Below are positions 25,870 to 34,166 of a stretch of DNA of 37,711 nucleotides, in pieces. The DNA is from Zavarzinella formosa DSM 19928 (GTDB lineage Bacteria > Planctomycetota > Planctomycetia > Gemmatales > Gemmataceae), in contig NZ_JH636440.1 in NCBI RefSeq assembly GCF_000255705.1, positions 325,227 to 362,937 on the forward strand, given 5' to 3'. Every line of letters starts with the position of its first letter. Position 1 is the first letter of the stretch. The position numbers and the translations under genes are program-made. A model generated the notes under the pieces. It worked only from the letters and a program-made list of their open reading frames with translations. It made no database searches and had not been told where the DNA came from.

Positions 25870-27138
25870 ATGGTTGTCCGCATTCGTTGCCCCCATTGTC
25901 AGTCGGTGTTTTCGAGCAAGAAGCCGATCCCGATGGCGAAGCGAGTGCCGTGCCTCAAGTGCGGACAATCTCTGATGACGCCGGCCACCTCCATGTGGGT
26001 CGAGGAATCGGAACCGGCCGCCGACCGGAGCCGGCCTTTGCCGGTCGCCCAATTGCTCCCGGATGAGAAAGACTCAGCGGCGACTCTTCTGCCACCATCA
26101 CGGAACGCTGGCGAACCGAGGCCGATGGGCTATGTGCCCCCGGTTGCCCGCCGACGGAAATGGCTGCCGTTGCTCAGCATCGCCATTGGATTGATTGGCT
26201 TGACAGTCGGAGCCTTCTTCGTTGTTCGGGCAGTGAAGCACGTTGATCTTGACTATGAGCTTGGTTTGTCAACCCCGAGCCAGCAAAACGACCTGCTTCT
26301 GTGGGCACCCGCCGACACGGATGCCGTGATGGGGGCCGACATGACGGCGCTGGCCTCCAACAATTTCATCGAAAGCATTGTGGCGAAGGAGAACAACAGC
26401 GATTACCGCGACGCCGGGTTTGACTTGGGCGACGTGGAAACAATCGTTGCCGCCATCCGACAGGAAGCGGACGACAAGATAACCCCCCTCCTGGTCATGC
26501 GGCTGAAAACCCTTTACGATCCGAACCCGGCCATCCGCTCCGGCAAGGCAAAGGTCCAGAAGTCGGGTAGCATCAAATACATGTCCTTGAATGACCGGAT
26601 GTGGCTCTATAATCCGACGGACAAGATTGTGCTCGTCTCGTCGAACCAGCAATTCTTGCTCGACGCCATCCAGAGAAAATCGGCCAACATCCGGTTCAGC
26701 CAGGAACTGCTGAAATCCGTCAAATCCACGACTGGACCGTTTTGGGTGGCCGCCGTCGGCCCGGCCGCCCAGCCGGAATCGCCGTGGGACTTCCATCAGC
26801 CTCTGGAGTTCGGCCGGCCGGCCGAGCCGTATCCTCTGGTGAAGGCCGCGCGTCTGTCCACCAAGGTCTCCGCCAATTCCATCGAAATGACCTGCGAGGG
26901 TGATTTCTCAACTCCGGAGAAAGCCAAACTCGCCAGCGAGTTGGACCAGACCTGCCGCGACAAGTTTATGCGAGAAAAACTGTCCAAGCGAAACGCTCGT
27001 GATCCGGAAACGTATCTGCTCCGAATCATTTTCGACTCGTATGCCACCGGCATCGATGGCAGCAAACTCATCTCCACATTCAGCATTCCCACTGCCGAAC
27101 TGGAACGATTTGCCAGACGCATCCGTCGCGGCCTTTGA
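25870..27138 (+). CDS. MJ0042-type zinc-ribbon membrane protein, second copy
   Basis: A 422-residue protein. The zinc ribbon has Cys7, Cys10, Cys28 and Cys31 (IRCPHCQSVF and VPCLKCGQSLM), then a linker and one transmembrane helix at about 98-120 (WLPLLSIAIGLIGLTVGAFF). A roughly 300-residue extracytoplasmic domain follows that is unlike that of its neighbour (LLWAPADTDAVMGADMTALA near 142; KIVLVSSNQQFLLDAIQRKS near 255). The architecture suggests a cytoplasmic metal-ribbon sensor or docking head with an outer sensing domain. I do not recognise the outer domain. The 37-nt gap to the upstream gene suggests cotranscription. Confidence 0.85.
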   Translation: MVVRIRCPHCQSVFSSKKPIPMAKRVPCLKCGQSLMTPATSMWVEESEPAADRSRPLPVAQLLPDEKDSAATLLPPSRNAGEPRPMGYVPPVARRRKWLPLLSIAIGLIGLTVGAFFVVRAVKHVDLDYELGLSTPSQQNDLLLWAPADTDAVMGADMTALASNNFIESIVAKENNSDYRDAGFDLGDVETIVAAIRQEADDKITPLLVMRLKTLYDPNPAIRSGKAKVQKSGSIKYMSLNDRMWLYNPTDKIVLVSSNQQFLLDAIQRKSANIRFSQELLKSVKSTTGPFWVAAVGPAAQPESPWDFHQPLEFGRPAEPYPLVKAARLSTKVSANSIEMTCEGDFSTPEKAKLASELDQTCRDKFMREKLSKRNARDPETYLLRIIFDSYATGIDGSKLISTFSIPTAELERFARRIRRGL

Positions 27139-27181
27139 CCACGAAAGTTTGCCATGCTTCCGTCGGAGCCGGCAATCTCGT

Positions 27182-27226
27182 ATGAAAGATGTCCACGGCA
27201 AAGTGGTGAAGGGTGTGCTGGCGTGA
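27182..27226 (+). pseudogene. 3'-terminal remnant of a DUF1501 gene
   Basis: Codons 27188-27223 read DVHGKVVKGVLA followed by TGA, the same 12 residues that end the DUF1501 gene at 22726-24195. At DNA level about 33 of 38 nt match and most differences fall at third codon positions. The preceding sequence has no DUF1501 similarity. The mini-frame as it stands would be only MKDVHGKVVKGVLA, without a good ribosome binding site. Its TGA overlaps the GTG start of the next gene, so it may still matter for coupled translation. Confidence 0.75.
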
Positions 27227-27930
27227 GTGTTTCCCAACTGGATGATTTGCTTCGGCGAACCGTGGCCGACGGTCAGCTTCAAACAGCCGAACGGAAGGTT
27301 CTGGCCGATTGGGCCGTGCTTCATGCCGAAGATGACCATGAACGGTCGCTGGCCCGGAGCCGGTGTTTTGCGCTGGCCCGCGAAGTCATGGCGAATGGCA
27401 ATCCGGCCACCGTGCTGAACTGGCTGGAGGAAGTCAACAAGATCTTTGCCCGGCCCCCGGAAGCGAAAACACACGCGACCGTTCAACTCTCTTCACGAGC
27501 TTTCTTCAGCCCCGGATTGACCTGCGTGCAGGAAGTCCTTCATGAATTCCAGATGGCGAAGCAAACCGCCGACGTCTGTGTGTTCACGATCACGGATGAC
27601 CGCATCACGCGGGCAATCATCCAGACTCATCAACGGGGCGTCAAAGTCCGGGTGCTGACGGACGACGAAAAATCCCGCGATCTCGGCTCGGACATCGGCC
27701 GTCTGGTTGACGCGGGCATTCCATGCAAAATGGACATCGGCAACCCGGCCCACATGCACCACAAATACGCCATCTTCGACAATCGGCTGCTGCTCAACGG
27801 CAGTTTCAACTGGACCCGCAGCGCCAGCGAGAACAACGAAGAGAACTTGATTGTCACCCCGGACCCGGCGCTGGTGAAAGCCTTCGCCGATCGGTTTGAG
27901 CTATTATGGGAGAAACTGCGGGAGGCTTGA
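27223..27930 (+). CDS. Phospholipase D-like protein with one HKD motif
   Basis: A 235-residue protein. A GTG start at 27223 (AAGGG about 10 nt upstream) overlaps the TGA of the DUF1501 remnant. The N-terminal 80 residues are helical and resemble a small TerB-like/EF-like helical region (TVADGQLQTAERKVLADWAV), which is tentative. The PLD domain has FTITDDRITRAIIQTHQRGVKV (about 121-142), and its single HKD motif is His179-x-Lys181, Asp186, Gly193-Ser194, Asn196 in MHHKYAIFDNRLLLNGSFNW. Single-HKD proteins of the Nuc/Zucchini kind act as dimers on phosphodiesters (DNA, RNA or cardiolipin). There is no signal peptide, so the protein is cytoplasmic. Confidence 0.9.
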   Translation: MSVSQLDDLLRRTVADGQLQTAERKVLADWAVLHAEDDHERSLARSRCFALAREVMANGNPATVLNWLEEVNKIFARPPEAKTHATVQLSSRAFFSPGLTCVQEVLHEFQMAKQTADVCVFTITDDRITRAIIQTHQRGVKVRVLTDDEKSRDLGSDIGRLVDAGIPCKMDIGNPAHMHHKYAIFDNRLLLNGSFNWTRSASENNEENLIVTPDPALVKAFADRFELLWEKLREA

Positions 27931-27972
27931 GTGAGATGAATGCGCTCGCGGAAATCATCGAAGGTAGAAACG

Positions 27973-28230
27973 ATGCCTAAAAGCGTCCACATCGATTTCC
28001 AAGCCTATACGGATGTTCTTCGGTATTTGAACACCGCCCGGCTTCCCTGTTCAGTGGATGATTGGGTTAGATCGCAGGCAAAAGCCCTCGTGAAGAAATT
28101 TATCCACGAAGGACATCAAAGCGGGACAACATACTCGCTCAGCCTGCCTTCAGATCAGTCATTGCGAGTGGAAGTGTGTCCGACAGCGAGGGGATATCAA
28201 GTTTTGTTCGTGGCCATTGAGACAGCTTGA
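27973..28230 (+). CDS. Small hypothetical protein (85 aa)
   Basis: It starts at the ATG at 27973 (MPKSVHIDFQAYTDVLRYLN), with GAAGG about 10 nt upstream; a start at 27940 has no ribosome binding site. It is a mixed helix/strand sequence without a signal peptide or cysteine motif; the strand-like end is LRVEVCPTARGYQVLFVAIE. It lies 42 nt after the phospholipase D-like gene, so it could be cotranscribed with it. The family is not recognised. Confidence 0.65.
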   Translation: MPKSVHIDFQAYTDVLRYLNTARLPCSVDDWVRSQAKALVKKFIHEGHQSGTTYSLSLPSDQSLRVEVCPTARGYQVLFVAIETA

Positions 28231-28241
28231 ATTTGGCCGCA

Positions 28242-28541
28242 TCAATCTATTTCGATCGTGCATTCGCCCAGTTTGACAAACTCGCTCGGAGTAGCCAGTC
28301 GCCGACGATATTCGACCCAGTCCACTCCCGGAGCATCCGGTGGCAGATGTTTCCAATCGGTGGACATTGGCACAAAAAACAAATCTTCCTCGGCGGGGCC
28401 ATCCCCCTTCACGCCGATCATTCGACCGGGGGCTGTTACTGTCAGTCGCTTCAAAAGGCGGTGCAATACCTGCCGCTCTTCGGCTGAGAGCAATTCCATG
28501 TCTGAAACTATTGAGCCTTCTTGAATGAGACCTGTTGGCAT
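28242..28541 (-). CDS. Small hypothetical protein (99 aa)
   Basis: Start at 28541 (MPTGLIQEGSIVSDMELLSA), with GGAG 8-9 nt upstream. An N-terminal helical segment LSAEERQVLHRLLKRL (about residues 18-33) resembles the end of MarR-type regulators, but no winged helix is present, so I do not call it a regulator. The C-terminal part (WKHLPPDAPGVDWVEYRRRL) is hydrophilic. It is convergent with the 85-residue gene, 11 nt apart. Confidence 0.6.
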   Translation of the reverse strand: MPTGLIQEGSIVSDMELLSAEERQVLHRLLKRLTVTAPGRMIGVKGDGPAEEDLFFVPMSTDWKHLPPDAPGVDWVEYRRRLATPSEFVKLGECTIEID

Positions 28542-28724
28542 TGTTTGTTCTCCGACACCGGGCGTTCCATTTCGATCATATCATTTTTCCAAGCCGGGCA
28601 ACATCGGCGTTTCCCTCGGTTGAGCATATCGACCTGCCCGAACCCCCTTTCCCGTTGCTCTCTCTCGATAAACTATCTCCCTTGATCGAGAAACCTGAAA
28701 CTAGCAACGAGAAACGTTGATCTG

Positions 28725-31559
28725 ATGCCGAATTACAATCCGCGGGCCGTTGAACCGAAGTGGCAACAGTATTGGGAAACCCGCAAGACGTTTCGATGTC
28801 CCGATCCGGATGCCCCGGAAGTGGCGGGGAAGCCCAAGATCTACATCCTTGACATGTTTCCGTATCCCAGCGGCGCCGGGTTGCATGTCGGCCATCCGGA
28901 GGGGTACACGGCCACGGATATTCTCGCCCGCTTTCGGCGGATGCGCGGTTACCATGTGATGCACCCCATCGGGTGGGATGCCTTCGGGTTGCCGGCCGAG
29001 CAGTATGCGATCAAGAACAATGTCCACCCGCGTATCACGACGCAGGCCAACATCACCAACTTTCGCCGACAAATCAAATCCCTCGGCTTCAGCTACGATT
29101 GGGATCGGGAGGTGGACACCACCGACCCGGAATACGTGAAGTGGACCCAGTGGATCTTCCTGGAACTCTACGACACCTGGTATGACCACGCCGCCAAGAA
29201 GGGGCGGTCCATTTCCGAGTTGCCGATCCCCGCAGAAGTGGCTTCGCAAGGGGAAGCCGCCGTTGCCAAGTACCGCGATTCCAAGCGGCTCGCGTTTCAG
29301 GCGAACAACCCGGTGAACTGGTGTCCCGGCTTGGGGACGGTGCTGGCGAACGAAGAAGTCATCGACGGCAAGTCGGAAGTCGGCGGGTTCCCCGTGGAAC
29401 GTCGGCCACTGCGGCAATGGATTCTGCGCATCACCGAATATGCCGAGCGGTTGCTCGACGATCTGGAACCGCTCGACTGGTCCGAAAGCATCAAGACGAT
29501 GCAAAAGAACTGGATCGGCAAATCCATCGGGGCCGAGGTTGAGTTTCGCATTTCCGGCCGCGATGCTTGTGTGATGGTCTTCACCACCCGGCCGGACACG
29601 CTGTACGGGGCAACCTACATGGTGCTTTCCCCGGAGCATCCGCTGTTGGAGGGCATCACCACGCCGGAACAGAAAGCCGCCGTTACCGCCTATCAGGAAG
29701 CGGCCAGTCGCAAGAGCGACTTTGAACGCACCGAAATGGCAAAGACCAAAACCGGCGTGTTCACCGGGGCGTTCGCCGTCAACCCGGTGAACGGCAAGGA
29801 CATTCCGATCTGGATCGCCGATTATGTGCTGGCCGGGTACGGCACCGGGGCGATCATGGCCGTCCCCGGTCACGATGAGCGGGACTTCGAGTTCGCCAAA
29901 CAATTCGGCCTGCCGATTCAGGTGGTCGTGACGCCGACGCCGGAGTGGCTGAAGAAAACCAAATCAACGACTGATGATTTGAAGGTGGCCTATTGCGAAG
30001 AGGGCGTCGCCTGCAACTCCGGCCCGCTCGATGGATTGCCGACCGCCGAGGCGAAGGAAAAGATCATCGCCGATCTGCAAGCGAAGGGGCTCGGCACTCG
30101 GAAGGTGAATTACAAACTCCGCGACTGGCTGTTCAGTCGGCAGCGCTATTGGGGCGAGCCGTTCCCGATTCTGCATGAAGTGGATGCCGAGGGGAACCGC
30201 ACCGGAGTCATCGAACCCCTGACGGCCGCCGATCTGCCATTGCGCCTGCCGGAACTGGAAGACTTCAAGCCGACCGGCAGCCCGGAGGGGCCGTTGGTGA
30301 AGGCTCAAGATTGGGTGAAGGTCACCCGCAATGGCAAAACCTACCAGCGCGAAACGAACACGATGCCACAATGGGCCGGTTCGTGCTGGTATTACCTGCG
30401 CTACCTCGACCCGAAGAACCCGAACGCCTTCTGCGATCCCGCCAAGGTGAAGCATTGGCTCCCCGTGGATCTGTACGTCGGCGGGGCCGAGCATGCCGTG
30501 TTGCATTTGCTCTACTCCCGCTTCTGGCACAAAGTCTTGTTTGATCGCGGACATGTGCCATGCCCGGAACCGTTCCACCGGCTGGTAAATCAAGGGCTGA
30601 TCTTGGGTGAAACGGAATGGACCGGCTTTGCCCGAACTCAGACAACAGAAGCGGCCGCCCGGAACTTTGTCGATGTCACCGGTGATGAATGGTTGAGCGC
30701 CAAGGATGTTTCCTTTGACGGCAGTTCCGCCACAACCAAGGGGAAAAATCCGGCGGCTTTGTCGCTTGTCAAACTCCCCGAAGATCAAGTGGAGAAACAG
30801 GGCGAGAGCTTTGTGTTGAAGGCGAAGCCGGACATTCGCGTGGACGCTCGCGCGTTCAAGATGTCTAAGAGCCGTGGCAACGTGGTCAACCCGGACACTG
30901 TTGTAAACCAATACGGGGCCGATTCGTTGCGGCTCTATGAAATGTTCATGGGTCCGTTGGAGGCGATGAAGCCGTGGAACATGCGCGGGGTCGAAGGGGT
31001 GTACCGCTTCCTCAGCCGGGTGTGGCGGTTGATCATTGACGACACGGCCGAGACGCCGACATTGCACCCGAGCGTGCAGGATGTGCCGCCGGATGCCGAG
31101 ACGCTCAAATTGTTGCACAAGGCCATCAAGAAAGTCACCGAAGACACCGAGGGTTTGCGTTTCAACACCGGCATTGCGGCGATGATGGAGTTCACCAACC
31201 ATCTGACCGCCAAAGTCGAAGTGCGGCCGCTGTCCACGCTAAAGACGTTCGTGTTGCTCCTGGCCCCGTATGCCCCGCATGTGGCCGAGGAATTCTGGGA
31301 AGTATTGGGCAACTCGAACACGCTGGCGTATGAACCGTGGCCGGTATATGACGAATCGCTGGTGCGGGAGGATGAAATCGAATTGCCAGTGCAGATCAAC
31401 GGCAAGGTGAAGGCCAAGCTGCTCGTCCCGGCCGACGCGGATGCCGCCACGCTGGAAAAGATGGCCCTGGCCGATCCGAAGGTGCTGGAACAACTAGCCG
31501 GGAAGCCCGTGCGAAAAGTGATCGCCAAACCGCGTCAGATGGTCAGCATTGTGATCTGA
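28725..31559 (+). CDS. leuS: Leucyl-tRNA synthetase
   Basis: A 944-residue class I synthetase that charges tRNA-Leu. The start matches the family ([20 protein letters not shown]). Motifs: HVGH at residues 54-57 (HIGH motif), [18 protein letters not shown] (about 80), CP1 editing-domain landmarks [20 protein letters not shown] (about 286) and [19 protein letters not shown] (about 375), [20 protein letters not shown] (about 543), and KMSKS at 712-716. The protein is longer than the usual 820-880 residues because of an extra segment of about 60-70 residues between [13 protein letters not shown] and KMSKS. It is tightly convergent with phnX (14 nt between stop codons). Confidence 0.97.
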   Translation: MPNYNPRAVEPKWQQYWETRKTFRCPDPDAPEVAGKPKIYILDMFPYPSGAGLHVGHPEGYTATDILARFRRMRGYHVMHPIGWDAFGLPAEQYAIKNNVHPRITTQANITNFRRQIKSLGFSYDWDREVDTTDPEYVKWTQWIFLELYDTWYDHAAKKGRSISELPIPAEVASQGEAAVAKYRDSKRLAFQANNPVNWCPGLGTVLANEEVIDGKSEVGGFPVERRPLRQWILRITEYAERLLDDLEPLDWSESIKTMQKNWIGKSIGAEVEFRISGRDACVMVFTTRPDTLYGATYMVLSPEHPLLEGITTPEQKAAVTAYQEAASRKSDFERTEMAKTKTGVFTGAFAVNPVNGKDIPIWIADYVLAGYGTGAIMAVPGHDERDFEFAKQFGLPIQVVVTPTPEWLKKTKSTTDDLKVAYCEEGVACNSGPLDGLPTAEAKEKIIADLQAKGLGTRKVNYKLRDWLFSRQRYWGEPFPILHEVDAEGNRTGVIEPLTAADLPLRLPELEDFKPTGSPEGPLVKAQDWVKVTRNGKTYQRETNTMPQWAGSCWYYLRYLDPKNPNAFCDPAKVKHWLPVDLYVGGAEHAVLHLLYSRFWHKVLFDRGHVPCPEPFHRLVNQGLILGETEWTGFARTQTTEAAARNFVDVTGDEWLSAKDVSFDGSSATTKGKNPAALSLVKLPEDQVEKQGESFVLKAKPDIRVDARAFKMSKSRGNVVNPDTVVNQYGADSLRLYEMFMGPLEAMKPWNMRGVEGVYRFLSRVWRLIIDDTAETPTLHPSVQDVPPDAETLKLLHKAIKKVTEDTEGLRFNTGIAAMMEFTNHLTAKVEVRPLSTLKTFVLLLAPYAPHVAEEFWEVLGNSNTLAYEPWPVYDESLVREDEIELPVQINGKVKAKLLVPADADAATLEKMALADPKVLEQLAGKPVRKVIAKPRQMVSIVI

Positions 31560-31573
31560 CCATCCGGCCGGTG

Positions 31574-32368
31574 TCAGTTCATTTTTGTTTCCAACTCCCG
31601 GATCTTTTCCGGGAGGTCTTCCATCGTGTCAATCGTGTCGTGGGCGCCGGCGGCCATCATCTTTTCGCGGGCCGTCTTCAACCAAGTTTCTCGCTGAGCG
31701 GCGGAGGCATTCTGCCATTCCGGCTTGGTCACGCCCACTTCGCTGCCCGTCGCCAGCACGCCGATAGCCCAGCATCCGGCGTTTCTGGCCTCGGCCATGT
31801 CGGATGGGGTATCACCCACTTTGACAACGGCCGTCGGCGGGAAGACATTGAGTGTCTCCATGTTCCGGAAAATCATCCACGGCGCCGGGCGGGCCTGCGG
31901 CACATCATCGGGAAGAATGTTACAGTCGGGCACATATCCCTGCTTCTTCGCGGAGGCAAACACCACCAAGGCCGCTTCCCGGAAGTAGCCGGTGGAGGTG
32001 CCGATCTTGATTCCCCGTGTGCGGAGTGTTTCCACTGTGTCCAAAACGTGGGGAAGCAATTCCGAATGCCCCTCCAGAGCGGCCATTTGAATGGGGATCA
32101 AATCTTGCTGGTAAATCTTTTCGACATCGGCTTCGATCCAATCCCGGCCGTGTTGATGGTGGAATGCCTTCTTGGAAGCAGGCAGTTGCATCAACAGCCG
32201 AAGGTGATCCCGCTTGTGCAACCCCATCGGCCCGCGCACCTCGGCCGGCGTGACGGTCATCCCGTGTTTCGCCATCGCCTGGGTGAACGGAACCACCGGG
32301 GCATACGACCCGAAATCAACGGTCGTCCCCGCCCAATCGAACACCACCAGTTTGATGAGAGATGACAC
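31574..32368 (-). CDS. phnX: Phosphonoacetaldehyde hydrolase (phosphonatase)
   Basis: A 264-residue HAD-superfamily enzyme that cleaves phosphonoacetaldehyde to acetaldehyde and phosphate. I chose the GTG at 32368 (GAGG about 9 nt upstream) because it gives the family length (about 265). Catalytic features: nucleophile Asp11 in FDWAGTTVD, Schiff-base Lys52 in RGPMGLHKRDHLR (the PhnX hallmark absent from other HADs), the motif-II segment IGTSTGYFREA, and the acidic motif VVKVGDTPSDMAEA. A longer frame starting at 32449 adds an unrelated N-terminus. It faces away from the regulator gene and shares with it an operator-rich region. No PhnW transaminase is present in this window. Confidence 0.95.
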   Translation of the reverse strand: MSSLIKLVVFDWAGTTVDFGSYAPVVPFTQAMAKHGMTVTPAEVRGPMGLHKRDHLRLLMQLPASKKAFHHQHGRDWIEADVEKIYQQDLIPIQMAALEGHSELLPHVLDTVETLRTRGIKIGTSTGYFREAALVVFASAKKQGYVPDCNILPDDVPQARPAPWMIFRNMETLNVFPPTAVVKVGDTPSDMAEARNAGCWAIGVLATGSEVGVTKPEWQNASAAQRETWLKTAREKMMAAGAHDTIDTMEDLPEKIRELETKMN

Positions 32369-32613
32369 GACTGCCTCAACCTCAGAGAGTGTGAAAGTAA
32401 TTTTAGGCAAGGACTTGTTGGAATTCCCAGCAAGCCAAAGACGAGCCAAGTCGCGCGAGCCCCAGAGGAAGTCTCACTTCAATTGCCCAAGCTTTTCTAC
32501 ATGTGACGAACTCCGCGCACGCATGAGACTTGGATCGTCTTTGGGCATTTCCGTTGGTCTTTGATCTGCATTCACCCGCAAGAAGATCCTCGGCATTCAG
32601 ACTTCGACCACAT

Positions 32614-32630
32614 TCTGTGCTATACAATTT
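32614..32630. promoter_or_regulatory. Degenerate second copy of the putative operator
   Basis: TTCTGTGCTATACAATT keeps the left half-site TTCTGT and the TACA core of the perfect palindrome at 32804-32820 at the same spacing. It lies 190 nt away, closer to phnX. Confidence 0.45.
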
Positions 32631-32664
32631 TGGCAATTTTCATTTCTGAAATAATATGGCAATC

Positions 32665-32775
32665 GACCAAAGGTTCAACATTGGTCTTTATGAAGAACTG
32701 TTGAATTTCGTTGGTTTGAAGCAAAATTGATATGTAAGATCGGTATAAATTAGTTCAAGAAGATGACCAAGGGTT
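32665..32775. promoter_or_regulatory. Direct repeat GACCAA(A/G)GGTT spaced exactly 100 nt
   Basis: Copies lie at 32665-32675 and 32765-32775. The first is also part of an inverted repeat GACCAA-N10-TTGGTC (32665-32686). The regular spacing in a divergent promoter region suggests protein-binding sites, but chance is not excluded. Confidence 0.35.
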
Positions 32776-32803
32776 ATCAAAAGGGCAGAATGGCTTCGCA
32801 CCA

Positions 32804-32820
32804 TTCTGTATAGTACAGAA
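32804..32820. promoter_or_regulatory. Putative operator palindrome upstream of the GntR-type gene
   Basis: TTCTGTATAGTACAGAA is a perfect inverted repeat of 7+7 with a 3-nt centre, typical in size for a dimeric winged-helix regulator. It is 34 nt upstream of the chosen regulator start, so autoregulation is plausible. Confidence 0.55.
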
Positions 32821-32854
32821 ATTAAAACAACCTTCGTCTCATTTGTTTGATCTC

Positions 32855-34018
32855 ATGAATCAGCGGTCTTATAGTAAACAGAAGGCCTCCAACCAGACTC
32901 GTCATCGCATGACACCCGACACGCGGCCGAAATATCTGCTCATTGCCGAAACCATTGAATCCCGCATCAAACGCGGGGAATGGGTGTCCGGCCGGTTTCC
33001 ATCGGTGCGGGATGTGGCTGAGGAGCATGCCGTCTCCATCGTCACCGCCTCGCGGGCGCTTCAAGTGCTGCGAGACAAGGGCATCATCCGCACGGTCGAG
33101 CGCTCCGGCTGTTTTGTCGAAGCCAGCGCCAACGGTGTCACCACTCAGTTTGCGTTGTGCCAGCGTATTAGCCCCGGCCCGTGGCACAACGCCACGGCAG
33201 CCATCATGCTCGGAGGTTTCGCCGCCGCCGCCGAGCATGTTGGTTCGACATTGGACACGGAACATTATTGCTTCGGCCCAGATGCCTCTCCGAGGGAAGT
33301 CGAACGACTGGCCAAACAAGCCCGCGTCCAGAAAATCGCCGGAGTGTTCATGCTTCCCTCGCGGGTGAGCGAGGCGACGGCCTCCCAAGACGAAACCTTT
33401 GTCGCCGCGTGCCGCAAGGAATCCATTCCGGTCGTCCTGCTCGAACGCAACTTGCGGGGGCATTCCCGTCTGTTGCAACACGACTTGGTCTCCGGGGACG
33501 ATCTCGCCGGCGGCCTCGCCATGACGGACCATCTCGTGAAACAAGGCTGTCATCGGATCGCCTTTGTGACCGGTTCCCCCACCAGCAGCCACGACGCCCG
33601 GCTGGCCGGTTATCTGTTGGGGATGCACCAGGCCGGGATGCCGTCGTATGTCCTCACGCAAAACTCGGAACTCCCCGCCCGGCAGGCTTACCATCAACTC
33701 GTCGAGCAAATCCTGCGGCTCCGGGCCGACGGCGTCATCTGCTATCAGGACTACACGGCCATCGGCGTCATCATGGAACTGATGTCCCGCGGGCTGACTG
33801 TTCCCGGAGACGTGGCCGTCGCCGGGTTCGACGACCTTCCCATTGGCGATGCCTTTGCGATCGGCGTGACGACCTACAAACTACCGGCCGAAGGCATTGC
33901 CCGCGAAGCATTCAAACTGATTGAACGTCGAATCGAACTCCCCCACGCCCCGGTGATTCAAGTCACCACTCCGGGCCGGCTGATCGTGCGGGAAAGCACC
34001 TCACGCATCAAGTTGTGA
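32855..34018 (+). CDS. GntR-type regulator with LacI-like sensor domain
   Basis: 387 residues from the ATG at 32855. A TTG at 32843 or an ATG at 32909 are alternatives, since none has a clear ribosome binding site. The winged helix-turn-helix at about residues 25-90 is GntR-like (YLLIAETIESRIKRGEWVSG, FPSVRDVAEEHAVSIVTASR, LRDKGIIRTVERSGCFVEA). From about residue 105 it has a periplasmic-binding-protein-like sensor of the LacI kind (HRIAFVTGSPTSSHDARLAG near 230; ADGVICYQDYTAIGVIMELM near 288; VPGDVAVAGFDDLPIGDAF near 312). Such chimeras normally bind a small ligand. Here the ligand may be a phosphonate or phosphonoacetaldehyde, inferred from the neighbours phnX and the FAD enzyme. Confidence 0.92.
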   Translation: MNQRSYSKQKASNQTRHRMTPDTRPKYLLIAETIESRIKRGEWVSGRFPSVRDVAEEHAVSIVTASRALQVLRDKGIIRTVERSGCFVEASANGVTTQFALCQRISPGPWHNATAAIMLGGFAAAAEHVGSTLDTEHYCFGPDASPREVERLAKQARVQKIAGVFMLPSRVSEATASQDETFVAACRKESIPVVLLERNLRGHSRLLQHDLVSGDDLAGGLAMTDHLVKQGCHRIAFVTGSPTSSHDARLAGYLLGMHQAGMPSYVLTQNSELPARQAYHQLVEQILRLRADGVICYQDYTAIGVIMELMSRGLTVPGDVAVAGFDDLPIGDAFAIGVTTYKLPAEGIAREAFKLIERRIELPHAPVIQVTTPGRLIVRESTSRIKL

Positions 34019-34166
34019 AAATAGCTTTTCATCTATGTTCGTGACACGTTGACACAAATGGCCGGTTGACCCGGTGAGCATGCAACAGCCAAGTTCGCTC
34101 GTTGCTTTCTCGCCAAATCACCCGGTCATCGTGTCATTTTCATTTACCGACACGGAATTCAAAAAC

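Larger units (their letters stand above)
32369..32854. promoter_or_regulatory. Shared divergent promoter region of phnX and its presumed regulator
   Basis: About 490 nt, from around 32620 markedly more AT-rich than the rest of the window, with no gene. It contains a perfect palindrome (32804-32820), a degenerate copy (32614-32630), an inverted repeat GACCAA-N10-TTGGTC (32665-32686), and an 8-bp stem CAGAATGG-N7-CCATTCTG (32786-32808) that overlaps the palindrome. Promoter hexamers cannot be fixed with confidence. Confidence 0.6.

Noticed and set aside
28560-28724. T-box leader for leuS
   Set aside because: I see no T-box consensus, no specifier-loop structure and no terminator/antiterminator pair in the 180 nt upstream.
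28701-29903. 400-codon and 412-codon minus-strand frames under leuS
   Set aside because: Shadows of leuS. HVGH, the editing domain and KMSKS are all in the plus frame.
32822-33709. 295-codon minus-strand frame under the GntR-type regulator
   Set aside because: Antisense to a clear winged helix-turn-helix plus LacI-like domain; no similarity of its own.
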